NCBI GenBank assembly: GCA_022578965.1
Contig: MU400589.1
Span: 124,001 to 188,000 of the forward strand
Source: Xylaria sp. FL1777
Taxonomy: Eukaryota; Ascomycota; Sordariomycetes; Xylariales; Xylariaceae
DNA length: 64,000 nt
Direction: 5' to 3'
Each line of letters begins with the position of its first letter. The first letter of the stretch is position 1. The notes below the pieces were generated by a model. It was not told the DNA's origin, did not search any database, and was given only the letters and a program-made list of their open reading frames with translations. Positions 47,526 to 58,726 of this stretch are shown piece after piece. The position numbers were made by a program, and so were the translations under genes.

Positions 47526-48262
47526 GAGAGGATCGGTAGATTGAAAATTCAGAGCACGGACGACCATAGATTCATGATAGATCGCGCGACGGGAAGTAAG
47601 TTAATTATTGTATAATTAACTCATAATCGCCTCACGGAGCGGAGGGTAGTATCGCGTACATGAAGCTCGCATATCTAAGGCAAGTCGTTCAGAATCCGGC
47701 GATAAGTCGCCGTATACTCTCACTATAACCATGAACATCGATCTACCTAACCTATGAACATTCCACAGCTGAAATAAATTTTCATCGCCAATATTCATGT
47801 CCTATACATTGTGCGAAGAAAGGGTCGGCGATCAATACTTCCTCTTCTTCACGTTCACACAGCGGCTGTCTCCCCCAATTGGGGTCGGGAGGGGCTTTAT
47901 GGTCGCCCCCAAACCGGCTATTATCGCCAATATTATGCCAGATACGGCATGACTGACGAACACGGTCTGTTCTCCGGAAGTCTGATTCTTCCGAGCCAAA
48001 CCGCATAACAGAGCCCAGCCAAGCAGATACAACAAGCTCAAGCGAAACGAAATGAAGGGTAGCACACACAACTTCGCTTGTCATGATCAAATAGTTTATA
48101 ACCTCTAAAGAACTTGCTATATCACGTAGACATGCGTATGAAATAACATCAAGAAAGTTGTTCGATTTTTAGTCTCCATCTCCGTCTGACAAGTCTTGGG
48201 TTTGATCGTCCCCATTACATTTCTATTCCCTGCCCCCCCTTCCTCACCACACTAGCGACAAG
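47526..48262. other. Intergenic, no gene recognised
   Basis: Between the HET relic and the secreted-protein gene. Overlapping frames at 47782-48090 on both strands contain hydrophobic stretches but no ATG-based gene that I can defend. The pyrimidine-rich segment 48200-48262 is a likely promoter or leader of the next gene. Confidence 0.45.
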
Positions 48263-48920
48263 ATGAGATACAGAACCTTCTTCTTTATCCTGCCACTCAT
48301 AACATCTTACCCTACGTCTACGGCATGCGCAGAAGTAGCCGCAGGGTTACAACAACAAGAGCCATCGAGCAGCGCAACACCCGTCCTCACCATCGCAGAC
48401 CAATTCACATCACCACCATCCTCGCTCCCAACCCCAGCACCTCCCCCCCTATCCAAGCGACGACAGCACACAGTAGCGCTAGCAGCCCGAACGACATCTG
48501 CGCCGGCAATAACAGCCGCGGCAACGCCACCACCGCTCCAAGCACCACGACCCAGGGATGAGGACGAAACTAGCGAGAGCAGTAATACAGAAGACGCCGC
48601 CTCCCCGACGACAACGATAACGATTACCCGCAACAGGACAACCACGATCCGGCCCACAGTGACCGTGACCTCGCTGTTCTCTTCGATAGGGTCTACCACG
48701 TCGGGAGCCGGCAGACATCAGGAGGCTCCTCGGGGTTTAGTTTCCGGGTGAGTTGCTAGAGCTCTATACGTCTCTCTTCCTACAAAAATCCCTTTCTCCT
48801 TTCTTTCTCCCTTTTCATCCTGTTTTCTGTTACAGCAGTAATAACGCACCAACTCGTCTCCAATTCCGATTCCCCCAGCGCAAGAAGTACGGATATGCGA
48901 CTACCGAACCCACGTGGTAA
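48263..48920 (+). CDS. Small secreted Thr/Ser/Pro-rich protein
   Basis: Two exons are inferred (48263-48747 and 48836-48920), giving 189 aa. A signal peptide (MRYRTFFFILPLITSYPTSTACA) precedes a low-complexity Pro/Ser/Thr/Ala region that should be heavily O-glycosylated. The unspliced frame stops soon after the donor. Splicing restores a basic tail ending KYGYATTEPTW. The acceptor is a CAGCAG tandem (48835 or 48838) and both choices keep the frame. There is no GPI-type hydrophobic end. Function unknown; possibly a wall or extracellular matrix protein. Confidence 0.65.
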
Positions 48921-49240
48921 TTCTTCTGCTAACTCACATGTCATAGATTGATATGTACTTTGAGTTTTTATTTCTCCATGTACTGGTTGGTTTTAACTAC
49001 CTAAGCGATCAAAGAGTAGGTAAACAGTTTGGTATAATGCGTTGATATAGAGTAGTGGAAAAGAGCGGCCGTGCTGGGCTTGGGAGGAAAACGTACGGAC
49101 CAAGAGGGGATAGGATGAAGCGGAACCCAAAAGAAAATGACCGCAAATCACATCCTGAAATTCACCTTCGTCATTACCATCATTTCAAATTCGTGATCAA
49201 GACATTCAATTTACTTCATTCCGCATCGAACCTTCGTTTC
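48921..49240. other. Intergenic, between convergent genes
   Basis: Nothing recognised; this is 3' flanking DNA of two convergent genes. Confidence 0.5.
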
Positions 49241-52200
49241 CTAGATATGCACCTTGTCCATATCTCTTGCTAGGATATCCATGTTCACATTTTCCTTCCC
49301 TACATGAGCCTGCGACGATTGGTAAATGTCTTCGGTATCTGGGATGTCGTCTTCCGTCCATGGTTCCGAGCCTGATATTTCCACAACCTCGTTATCGCCC
49401 CTATGCTCGGAAAACCCGATAATGGCGTCTCCATTGGGAAGCCGCACGTCGATTGCTTGGAGTGTCTCCGCGATATCGAGAAGGAGGACGTCCATAGGGC
49501 ATATATATGCAACCTGCTTACGCTCGCTCCACGCTAATATGTGGCCGCACAGGCGACCATAAAGTCTGTCAACGATCCAAGCACCCGAGTCTCCAGGTAT
49601 TCCAAGGGATACTCCACGTCCTTTCTGATTGGGAGGCGTCATGGGTTTGGATATGCCCGGTATTCTTCCACTGACTTGGTATGAATGGCTTGGTGAAGCA
49701 CGTCCGTAAATCTTGACAGTCGTGAGGGCAGGTAGAATTCGACCAGCCTAGAACGGGTCAGCTGTTTCTTGGCAGGATGATAAAGACGTCTATCTGGTCT
49801 TTGGGCCATACCTGTGAACCGCTCGTGCGAGCCACGCATTGAACGTCTAGTCCGGGTAAAGATTTTACGGGAGCTACCTCCACCGGCTGTAAGTGATCCA
49901 AGGTCAAAAACCGGTGATCTCCAACCGTGACTGGCGGAAACAGATTTTTATCTGGCAGTCTATCATCTTGGAACTCGAATAAAGCCCAGTCAATCTCGTG
50001 GATAAGGTTATTTTCAGTTCTCCTTCGAATCCCAGAGGAGGCGTAGACTTCGCCGACGCTGTACGTATCAATATGATCCTACGGAAGGGTTGGTTAACAT
50101 GAGGAAATCCGCCACAACATATCCTTTCGAAAAAGGACATCAAGAGGAAAGGGATTATGTACCTCATTTTCCGTTTCACGGGAGGGATAAAACCCGTCAG
50201 GGACGTCGTCAAGAGCAGGTTGTGTCACAATATATCCTGAAAAGCCTACATCAGCGGGGTGACATCTCCTGTCAGGTTCGACGCTTTGGATCACCTCCGC
50301 TACCCCCGAATGAATATTATCGCCACGATCTTGGAACTGGATTCAGGGCTTTGACTAGTCCCAGGCCTTACATACCGTGTCCACATCCTGGTTCTATCCC
50401 GGGGATGTCGCCGGGTTGGTTGAACTCCTCGTCTTCATCTTCGTCCTCTTCGTCGCTAGTTATATCTGTCACGGAGTATTCGGATTCCGTGTCAGAGAAC
50501 TCACAAGCGAAGTCGTCGCTGCTTTCAGAGGACGTCTCTCCTTCAGTGAGGTATGGCAAGTCTCGTGCTGATGCGCTGCTTCGAAAAGCGGGCGCACTTG
50601 CTCGTGTCGCAGTTCCTGGATATCCTTCAAATTCATCTGGCGTTTGAAAAGGACGATCAGGGTCATCTAACATATGGTGTACAGTCATTCCATAAGGCTT
50701 ATCATCTACGATGATGACACCTCCTAAACTCACGGGTGGGAGATGTTTATCCCCAATCCAAGCTCCGATGCTCGCCCCATTTTGTGGCTTTTCTTGATAA
50801 TCAGGATTAGCTGCAGGGATCTCCTGAGACTCATCATCATCGCTATAATTATGCTGACTCGAAGCATCTGGTCTGTCGCTCTTTGCCATACTCCGCGTGG
50901 GACCTTTCCTTGATCGTACTACGGATCCTCGACATACTTTGAGTGATATATTGGTTGTTGTGCCGTCAAAAAGAATACCTAACTTCTTATTCAATATGGC
51001 GCGTACTTTGTTGACAGAGGTGCAGACAACTAGCACAGTCGGTGTGGTTTTCTGAGGGGACTCGCCGATTGATTCGAGCGATATTTCAACTGATTCTGGG
51101 TGCTTCCGATAGAAATGACGTAGAGCTAGATTAATTTGCGGCATCAAGATCTCATTCCACTGTTCGACAATATCCGCCGGTAGTGGAATTTGAGGATAAA
51201 GACGAAGCTTGGGTTGCTTCTCTTTTGACTTTTCAGGTTTAGTTTCGACTGGCTGCGCTATACAGAAGTCAGCATAATAAAATAATACTACGCTCATCTT
51301 AGTGATCGTCTTACACTTAACAAGGGGTTCACGGTCGAGGGGAAAGGATTGTGACCGTTCCTGTGGTAGAACACGCTTTGTGTCATAACTTTGACTTTTC
51401 GGGGTAGCCATGGAAGATCCCGGCAACGACGTGGCGGAGGCTTTCGGTTTAACACTCTGGCGTGATGGTGCATGCACGAAATCATCACTCAGACGATCTT
51501 CAAGTTCGCTGACACTGTCCAAAATACAGCATGCTTCGAGGTAGCCGCTTGCTCGCGTCTGTACTTGTCTGATAATTTCGTCTCCATTTCCCGGTCGTGA
51601 GAGTTCAAGTTCAACCGCATTCCAGCATGCTTGTACGGCCCTCATGTATGGCGTGCCGCATCGAATGGCCAATTGACCAAGAACAGACTCTGGAACGCTT
51701 GGTGAGTCTAAGTTGGGTACGAGGTTCTCCAGTGTGGTCCATAGGCCGATAGAGACGAGAATCATGGCAAGAGAGTATAGATCTAGTGTTTTGGTATCGC
51801 TGTTGACGGCAAGCGGAGACTGGCTAGTGGTCCGTGGATCAAGTGGATGGCGATGTAGGAGAAACATGGAAGGAGAATTACTGGTCGAGGGTGAACTACG
51901 GAAGATATCGAAGGATGAAATTAGTGGACGCCTAATGTCTACTTCATTCATACCGGGCATGCTAGAGTCATTGCCCACCGTGTTGGCGAAGGAGATTGTG
52001 GAGCCGTCAAGGTTACCATGTGTGATTCCCCGGGAATGCATGTCAAAAACAGTATTGGCCAAGTTGTAGGCGAGACGAAATTTAGCCTCCAGAGTCGGTT
52101 CGAAGTTCGGCCGACTAAGCAAGTTGGTCAGCGTGCACAGATTGTCGACCGGGTGCTGCGTCAGGTTTTCGAATGTTACGGCGTTGAAGGTAGGAGGGAA

Positions 52201-53133
52201 TGAGTAGATCAAGGCTAGCCTAGAACGTTCCATATCCTCATAATAACCCAGCAGAAGAGGCAATCCTATCCAGGCGCCAGAAGACCTAGAAGACTCTGTC
52301 TGAAGCCCTGCACTCAGCCTCTCAAAACGAGTCATCTCAGGCATGATTCCTGTTGCTGAGTAGATTGGATCAAACTCAGCGTATTCGACTAGAAGCGGAG
52401 ACCATGGTCGTCCAGCAGGTCTGTGCGTCAGGTCGGCGTAGGCCTGCTTGCTCATGAAGAAGATTTCCTGAGGTCGATCAAGAGGGGGCGCACTCTCGGA
52501 CAAAGACTGGGCCTGCAAAGACCGGAGGCTTAAGAGATTCTGGGGATCGATATGCTGAGGTGTCTGTATTCGCGTGGAACCGTACGGCCGCATATCTTCC
52601 ATGGATGGTTTTGATGTAATTGACTTCCCCGAAGCGCCGGTAGTCATGGTTGCGGACGAACGAGTGCGGGACAGGTCACAAAGCGTGTCGATCGAGGCAG
52701 TGAGGTCCTTTACAAGATCCTCGAACCGACCCTTATCCCACACTATCAGTGGAGCTTTTCGGTCTCCCGAGACCTTCTCGGCGGATTTTTCACTCCCAGT
52801 AGGCCGTTTCGAGGCAAGCCAGAGAGGCTCTGCTTCGGCTAGGATATCCTTGATGGTGGCCATGATACTCCCAACGAGGTCCGTCAGGCCGGCTTTATTG
52901 AGAGACTCGTCGATCTCGGCAGACTGGTTCGGGTCGGACCATTCCAACCCCCAGCTGACAAGCCTGTCCTTTTGAATGCGCAGTTTACGATGTAATGCCT
53001 TGATCTCGGGATCATCGGCAGCCTGCACGGGCTCCTGAACGAAGTCGGAGGACTTCTTAGTGTCATTATAGAGTCTACTCAGCCGACGTTGGACACCCAG
53101 GGACATCCGACCCCGAGGAAGGTAAGACTCCAT
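49241..53133 (-). CDS. HeLo-like helical domain + pseudokinase + trypsin-fold serine protease fusion
   Basis: Five exons are inferred: 53133-51315, 51257-50376, 50329-50163, 50078-49812 and 49747-49241; the product is 1213 aa. Introns are 57, 46, 84 and 64 nt; the first has no stop and is a multiple of three. Residues 1-155 are helical and resemble HeLo/prion-inhibition domains ([20 protein letters not shown], then [18 protein letters not shown]). Residues 285-545 are kinase-like, with the catalytic loop changed to [12 protein letters not shown] (no HRD aspartate) and DFG changed to SFDIF, so a pseudokinase. Residues about 785-1170 form a trypsin-fold domain: His801 in GMTVHHML, Asp986 in EIDWALFEF and Ser1099 in [12 protein letters not shown]. 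An acidic, Ser-rich insert (about 806-900) lies between the His and the rest. No signal peptide is present, so action is probably cytosolic. A role in regulated cell death or recognition is inferred from the N-terminal domain type. Confidence 0.85.
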
Positions 53134-54602
53134 CGTGAGAGGTCAAGAAAGCGGCTAGCAGTAGTTGAATCCGGAAGATGTGGGGTTTTCGATATATCCC
53201 CCAATGTCAGTCAGATATGTTGAAGACGAGCACAGCTAGATAACGCAAGTCTCTCAAGCTAGCGTCATGATGCCAGCGACACAATTACAATTAGATAAAT
53301 ATGTCGACGAAGAGGAGGAACTGGATTTCCAGAAGAGCACGACAGAAATAAACGCCTTGCGTTGAATTCGATCCGAGACAAGAACAAACTCGAAGAAACT
53401 CAGTAATACCGCTGCCTTGAGCAGGCAGTGGAACGTGGCTGTCTGTGGGTAATTTGGGTGCCTGGAATGGATGTCGGCGTTAGAGGCTCGGATGTTGAAG
53501 TGGATCGAGAGATGCTCATGTGGTAGGCCGCCGGTGGCGGTAGGCCGGGTAAGCGCTGTCTTGTTGCCCTTACTTTAGGTACTTAAGTAGGTACTTATGA
53601 CAACTACCGCGTACCTGGGTATACTAGGCACTAGCATAATACATGCAGTACACGGGCAGCAGTACCTACGTAGAAGTTGGTATATAAGTGTGTGTGTACT
53701 GCATTTTGGTGTCGGGCAAATCGACGAAGGCTACCACCTATTAGAGAAATGGTAACCTAGTACCAACAAAATACTGGGTACATAATCCTGCTGCCTGATC
53801 TCCTTCGTCTTACCCGTCGACCAATAAGTACGGCATCCCTCATTTTCTCAATTGAGGTAGCACCAAGTAACCTATATGTAGTTTAGTGTGGTCGGTGGTA
53901 GCCTATCAATCTCCTCTTAACCCAACCAAGTTAGTGCCATTCACGATTTGACATCTGTAAAGCAGTCTGTGCCAGCTGCAATTATCTGTTGAATCTACCG
54001 TCCAAGCTAACGAGTTCTTCCAATATCATACTCTAGGTACAGATAAATATATTCTAACCGCCTGACGCAGAAGCAATAAAACCCCTGTATACCGGGTCTC
54101 ACCAGTCTTGCGCAAACACTTAACGAGGCACCTCTTACTGAGCGCCAAGGTAGTGTGGTATACCTAGGTACTTATTTACACTTATCTATCTACCTAAGGA
54201 ACAATGAGGCTGATCTATTTAAACTTTCAATCATAAAGTCATTCTTTAAGCATGCCTTGCATTGTCAATAGGCGCGGCAACAATGAGCAAAGGGATAAAC
54301 AATGTTAGTAACATAGCCAACAATGTTCAATAAAATAATACACACTGTTCCACAAACAACCAACATCCGCTCCCTTTGTTAGATCTCTAAGCTGTTGAAG
54401 ACCAATGAATATTATTACCCCTGGCAGCAAGATTTAAAAAATCTTATATTTATATTGGTATATCTCTTCCGTAGTTGTCTCTCTTTCCTTGGTCTTCAGT
54501 GAACACAGATATCGAGCAGCAAAAGGCGACGACAGCAACCTTGGCATTACTAGAACAAGTCTTCCGAATCTCTTCGATTGAGATTTGCCGTCACCAAATA
54601 CC
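53134..54602. other. Intergenic upstream of the protease-fusion gene
   Basis: AT-rich with a TACCTAGGTA palindrome at 54161-54170 and TAGGTACTTA-type motifs near 53577-53600. Nothing coding recognised. Confidence 0.5.
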
Positions 54603-54950
54603 ATGGTTCCCTGGTGGCCACATCGGCACTCGAAGAGCCCGGCGGCGAAAACCCAATCAGACACCAAGGGCCGCGAAGTAACCATTGATAAAAATATCAC
54701 CCTATATGTACCTCGCCAAGATCGCTGCTGGGATTTCGGGATAGTTTACGCGTGTGGTCACCCCGTTATGATAGATAAGGGCTGCTGCCGCAATGTCGAG
54801 CAGAGGATCCGAGTGAAGCGAGGGAACCATCACAGACATTGTTCACTGAAGCGCTGCGTCGTTGCCACACAAAACCATAAGCTTCCGGAAAAATGCACGA
54901 ACTGCGAGATAACGGATCTGAGGTTTCAAGGCGTGCATGTGCCTCAATAA
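54603..54950 (+). CDS. Small cysteine-rich protein, possible zinc binder
   Basis: A single-exon frame of 115 aa from the ATG at 54603. It contains CGHPV, then GCC, C, C and a final CTNCEITDLRF. The spacing of about seven Cys/His positions after residue 50 suggests a zinc-stabilised fold rather than a secreted disulfide protein, as there is no signal peptide. The basic stretch VKRGNHHRHCSLKRC could contact nucleic acid. I do not recognise a named family; it resembles short CGH-containing hypothetical fungal proteins. An upstream exon cannot be excluded. Confidence 0.5.
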   Translation: MVPWWPHRHSKSPAAKTQSDTKGREVTIDKNITLYVPRQDRCWDFGIVYACGHPVMIDKGCCRNVEQRIRVKRGNHHRHCSLKRCVVATQNHKLPEKCTNCEITDLRFQGVHVPQ

Positions 54951-55389
54951 CATGTATACGGGAAAACAACGGTTTGGACTAAGTGTTTTTCTTGCTTTCT
55001 TTCTATTTTTTGAGGAAACCCCATCTCACAAGATGATGCCGCTCCGTTTCATCCCCACCATCTCGCCTTATAACGCTTCTGAGAAAAGGAGCTAACAAAG
55101 GATGATGAAAGGTATCTTAATAAGCTTTTATAATATAAACTGAAATGCTCTGTGTTCAAGTTACCAGTATAATTTATGTTGTTAGAAGTATTAAGTTATT
55201 TTTACCACTGAATTGTAATACACAGTTAGTGTACCGCACACCACCTGACCTAGTCCGATGACTTAGTCATAGTTTTGCCTCTGTCCTCATCATATGGCTT
55301 CTTACGCATGAAACAACCATGTCAAATAACTTAAAGCCGTGCGTGATCTTAAAGTATTTCGTAGGAGTCTGGAGAGCATTCCGCCTACT
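54951..55389. other. Intergenic, no gene recognised
   Basis: AT-rich. Nothing recognised before the kinase-like relic. Confidence 0.45.
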
Positions 55390-55897
55390 AAAAAACTAAC
55401 GGGCAAGGACCTACTAGGAGAGTATCTGAGAATTATGAAGCTGGATTATCTAATTTCCGCAATAGATTTATGGTTAGGGCGTAGTATATGCGGATCTGTG
55501 CCTTGAAGGATTTATTTTGTTGATGCTACTACACTAAAGTCCCTGGATCTTTAGCTTTGCGATTCTGGCAGTCTGAAGTATGAGAAATTTGGCCTAGACG
55601 GCAAACATCTTGTAGATACGGGTTTGTTTGATACAAATTTAACGCAGGTGACAACCCCTGCTCCATGCATATTCAGTGTTAGATCCATCCTTTACACTAT
55701 ACTTACCGGAAACAAACAATACTGGGCCCCCGGATACCTCAAGACGGTGATAGAAATAGAAAGCTATAACTAGCCAGTTGAGGGTCTTTTTAAGCACAGT
55801 ATATTCTCTGATGTCGAAGGGCTTCTTAGAGCAAAGATCATCTTAGACTATTGGACGTCGAAGTATAATAGAGTAGACAATGTCTACGCGGGTTAGG
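55390..55897 (+). pseudogene. Decayed kinase-like gene with RIP-like changes
   Basis: One frame reads LKSLDL-stop-LCDSGSLKYEKFGLDGKHL, then IFSVRSILYTILTGNKQYW, then SDVEGLLRAKIILDYWTSKYN. This is the DFG-to-C-lobe region of a fungal kinase-like family (expected LCDFGGS, IFGLGSxxYxIMTG and a final CW). Just upstream, in another frame, YADLCLEGFILL matches a catalytic loop of the HADLRPENILL kind, with His to Tyr, Arg to Cys and Pro to Leu. Two internal TAG codons and a frame change interrupt it. No functional product is expected. Confidence 0.6.
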
Positions 55898-58726
55898 CTT
55901 AGAGTTGATGAAGATAAACGAGTGCTGATTTTAAACAGTTAATTGTAAGAGGTAAAGAGTGTTGCTTCTTCCGGCCTTGTGCCTCTTCTACCTTAGGGGA
56001 TTCTCCTTGACCGTGTGATGTGGTGTTGTCTAATCATTACAATATATAAAGGTGAAATCGGCGTTCTCCTAGTCACCACACCTACTGGTTTGTTTGAGAT
56101 ATATTTTTTCGCGTCGAAAGGTGAGTTTTTAGAAGTGTATGGTGTTGGGAGTAACAATTATCTAGGGAGATGTTCAAGGCTACTTGGAAAGGCATGTCAG
56201 GTATAGGCTGAATATAAAGAATAAGAAATCATCAAATTGGGCTGAGAAGGTAAACCTTGTGATATCTCAGCTCCAAGAACAAAAGAAGCATTTACATACT
56301 AACTTCAATGGTTGATACGGGTAGATAGACTAATTTAGAGGCAAATGTTCAGAGTTAATGCTAGCTTTATGCCACTTAAGATATGGTAAGAAGATGCATC
56401 ATGAACTGAGACTCCTTTAAACCTCAACATTGTACAGATACAAGACTTGCACACCGCTAGGAGGAGGTCTTAGTTAAGCCGCATACGCCAACATAAGCAA
56501 CTGACTCACATTGGATATAATAAGGATGAGAGGGGTAAGTTTCTAGGCTACAGTCAGAGAGCGAGTGGGATTTTACCCTCAAATGTGTTTGAGTGGGCAC
56601 TTCATGAGGATGGGTCTTCCCGAGCACATGCGAGATCCCTACAGTATGTAACACTGCCCTCGTGTGTAATTATTAATAGAATGTAAACGGTCTGCCTAAA
56701 GTTCGGAAAGTCCCAAGATAGGGAGTGATAGAAGGGGAGAGAAAAGAGGAGCGCACTGTGTTGGCGTGAGTTAAGAAGAACGGTTCCCGGTTTGCCATAC
56801 CGTACTATATGGATTGACTCTCATCCTAAAACGATACTACCAAAGTTTAGGTGTCCTATGAGTGAATGAGAGACAGCAGATAAAAAGAAGGATTATCACT
56901 TTATATCATATGCGCATCAACTCATGAGAATTTAGTTAGGTAGGTGTCATATGATTTAAGAGTCAAGCTGAACTTCAAAGCAAACCAGTCAAACCCTGTA
57001 ACAGGCATATAAGTATGTTGGTGGAATCACCTACTTTGCTGTGCGACCTGTAGTGTGACTCAACTAGTCTTATAGCCTCTCTGGCTCTCAAACAATCCTA
57101 GTCCTTGATTTGAATCTAAAAGGGAAAAGAAACCGCGTTCAAACAGCGGTGCCCAATCCGACCCTAGTACACCACGTCCCAAGACTAGGAACCAGATCAG
57201 GAACGAACGCCACCAGCCATCGCGGGCGAGATCGGGCTGCACACACGATGCAAGTACCATAATGCACAGGCTCATCACTATCGACGAACCGCATCTTAAG
57301 CGCGCAATAGTAACGTTGGGCACGACCGCCCTCGCGCCTGTTCGTTCTGTCGACAGCTCTTGGCGCTGTGCCTCCTGGCATATTCAAACGATAGACCCGC
57401 GATGTGTTTCATCAGACTGTGGATATACACAAATTGCGAACGGCCGCATTGCAGGCCAGTCTGGAAGAAACGTACTTATGGTAATTGAGGAGGTTGGGTT
57501 GAGTGGGCGGGTGATGAGTGAGTGAGTGAACCCTCGTTCAGTATTCTCTCGTCACACCTATACTCATGCGAGGCGCAATGCCAATTCGAGCTTACTCGTT
57601 AGCGCGGCCTATCTCACATGCAAGGCAGCCTCTGCTACCGAACAGGAGCTCCCGCGGGAACCCACGAGACCGCTACATCCGAAGCCTCAGCGTTAACCCA
57701 TGTGTGTAAATCTAGGAGTATACCTCCCAGCGGGTAGCGGTTAGGTATCTCGGGCACGCAAACCACGCAATCGCAAACGCATATCTGATCTTCCGAATTC
57801 AACCTGGTGTGAGGGGAGTTACACAAAACATCTTCAGCAGCGAATTGCTGTGAAGGGCGTCTCCGCAATCTCGCCGCTGTGTGTTCCCTGTCTGAGACAC
57901 AGAGGACTGATAAAACCGGGGAAGAGGCACATGCAACGCCAAAAACCGTATGTGTCATGATTCATGTGCGTCCTACAACGATCTGTACGCTGGCTAGCTA
58001 CGGCGTACTGAACACGAACGGCGGCGTTACTTAGCCCGATGTCCGGGCGTGCACGGCATCAAGTCAAGCTCTGTCTGGTTTATGATTGGCAAAGTCGCCC
58101 ATGTGCGATAGTGCTGCTTGAGGTGCCAGGTAGGGGAAAGAACATTTGGGGGCGAGGGTTGACAAGGCTGCGCTCTAGGCGGGTGAACCAGAACCAGTCC
58201 TAGGCGGGGTGCTTGCAGCACCTTGCAGGAAGATGACCTAGTGTAGCTAGTCGTGCTACCCATCTCTCGTCTCAACCGTAGATGTATGTCTTGTGGTTGG
58301 CTGGCCGACGAATGTGAACTGCGCAAACCAGCTCACACATATCGGGATGTTGCAGGTGTGCCTGATCCCATATGAGGGGCGGTCAAAGAACGAGAGGAGC
58401 AAGACTAGGCGACCTTGAGGGGTGACTCGGTCGCCCAATAGAGACACCTCATCGTACCTACGGTAGGAATAACGTGTCAAGCGTGAGCCGTCGAGCATGA
58501 TACAGCCACCGAGGTGTGGGTAGCCTGCAGGCACAAGTTTCGGAAACTGGGTAGACATGATGACTGCTGCTGTCTCTGGGGAACAGCGAACCCAGGAACC
58601 AGGCGCAACAATTTTGTAGTCCAAATCAAAACCACAGATACGACACCAGGGTCCGATGAATTTGGGACGTCATGTCCTAGATTAATAGGAGCTTGATTAT
58701 CTTGCATAATATTCTTCTGTCTTTTA
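55898..58726. other. Long intergenic region; relic-like DNA, no gene resolved
   Basis: 55898-57000 is AT-rich and stop-laden, like the relic to its left. 57060-58700 has more balanced composition and overlapping frames on both strands, none with recognisable motifs. The right end must contain the unidentified first exon(s) of the membrane-protein gene at 58727. Confidence 0.45.

Noticed and set aside
47782..48090. Overlapping minus-strand frames with hydrophobic stretches
   Set aside because: The more protein-like frame (79 codons) has no ATG start and no conserved feature that I recognise.
57060..58707. Frames of 60-122 codons on both strands
   Set aside because: No motifs, mutually overlapping, no consistent splice pairing; kept as unresolved intergenic DNA.
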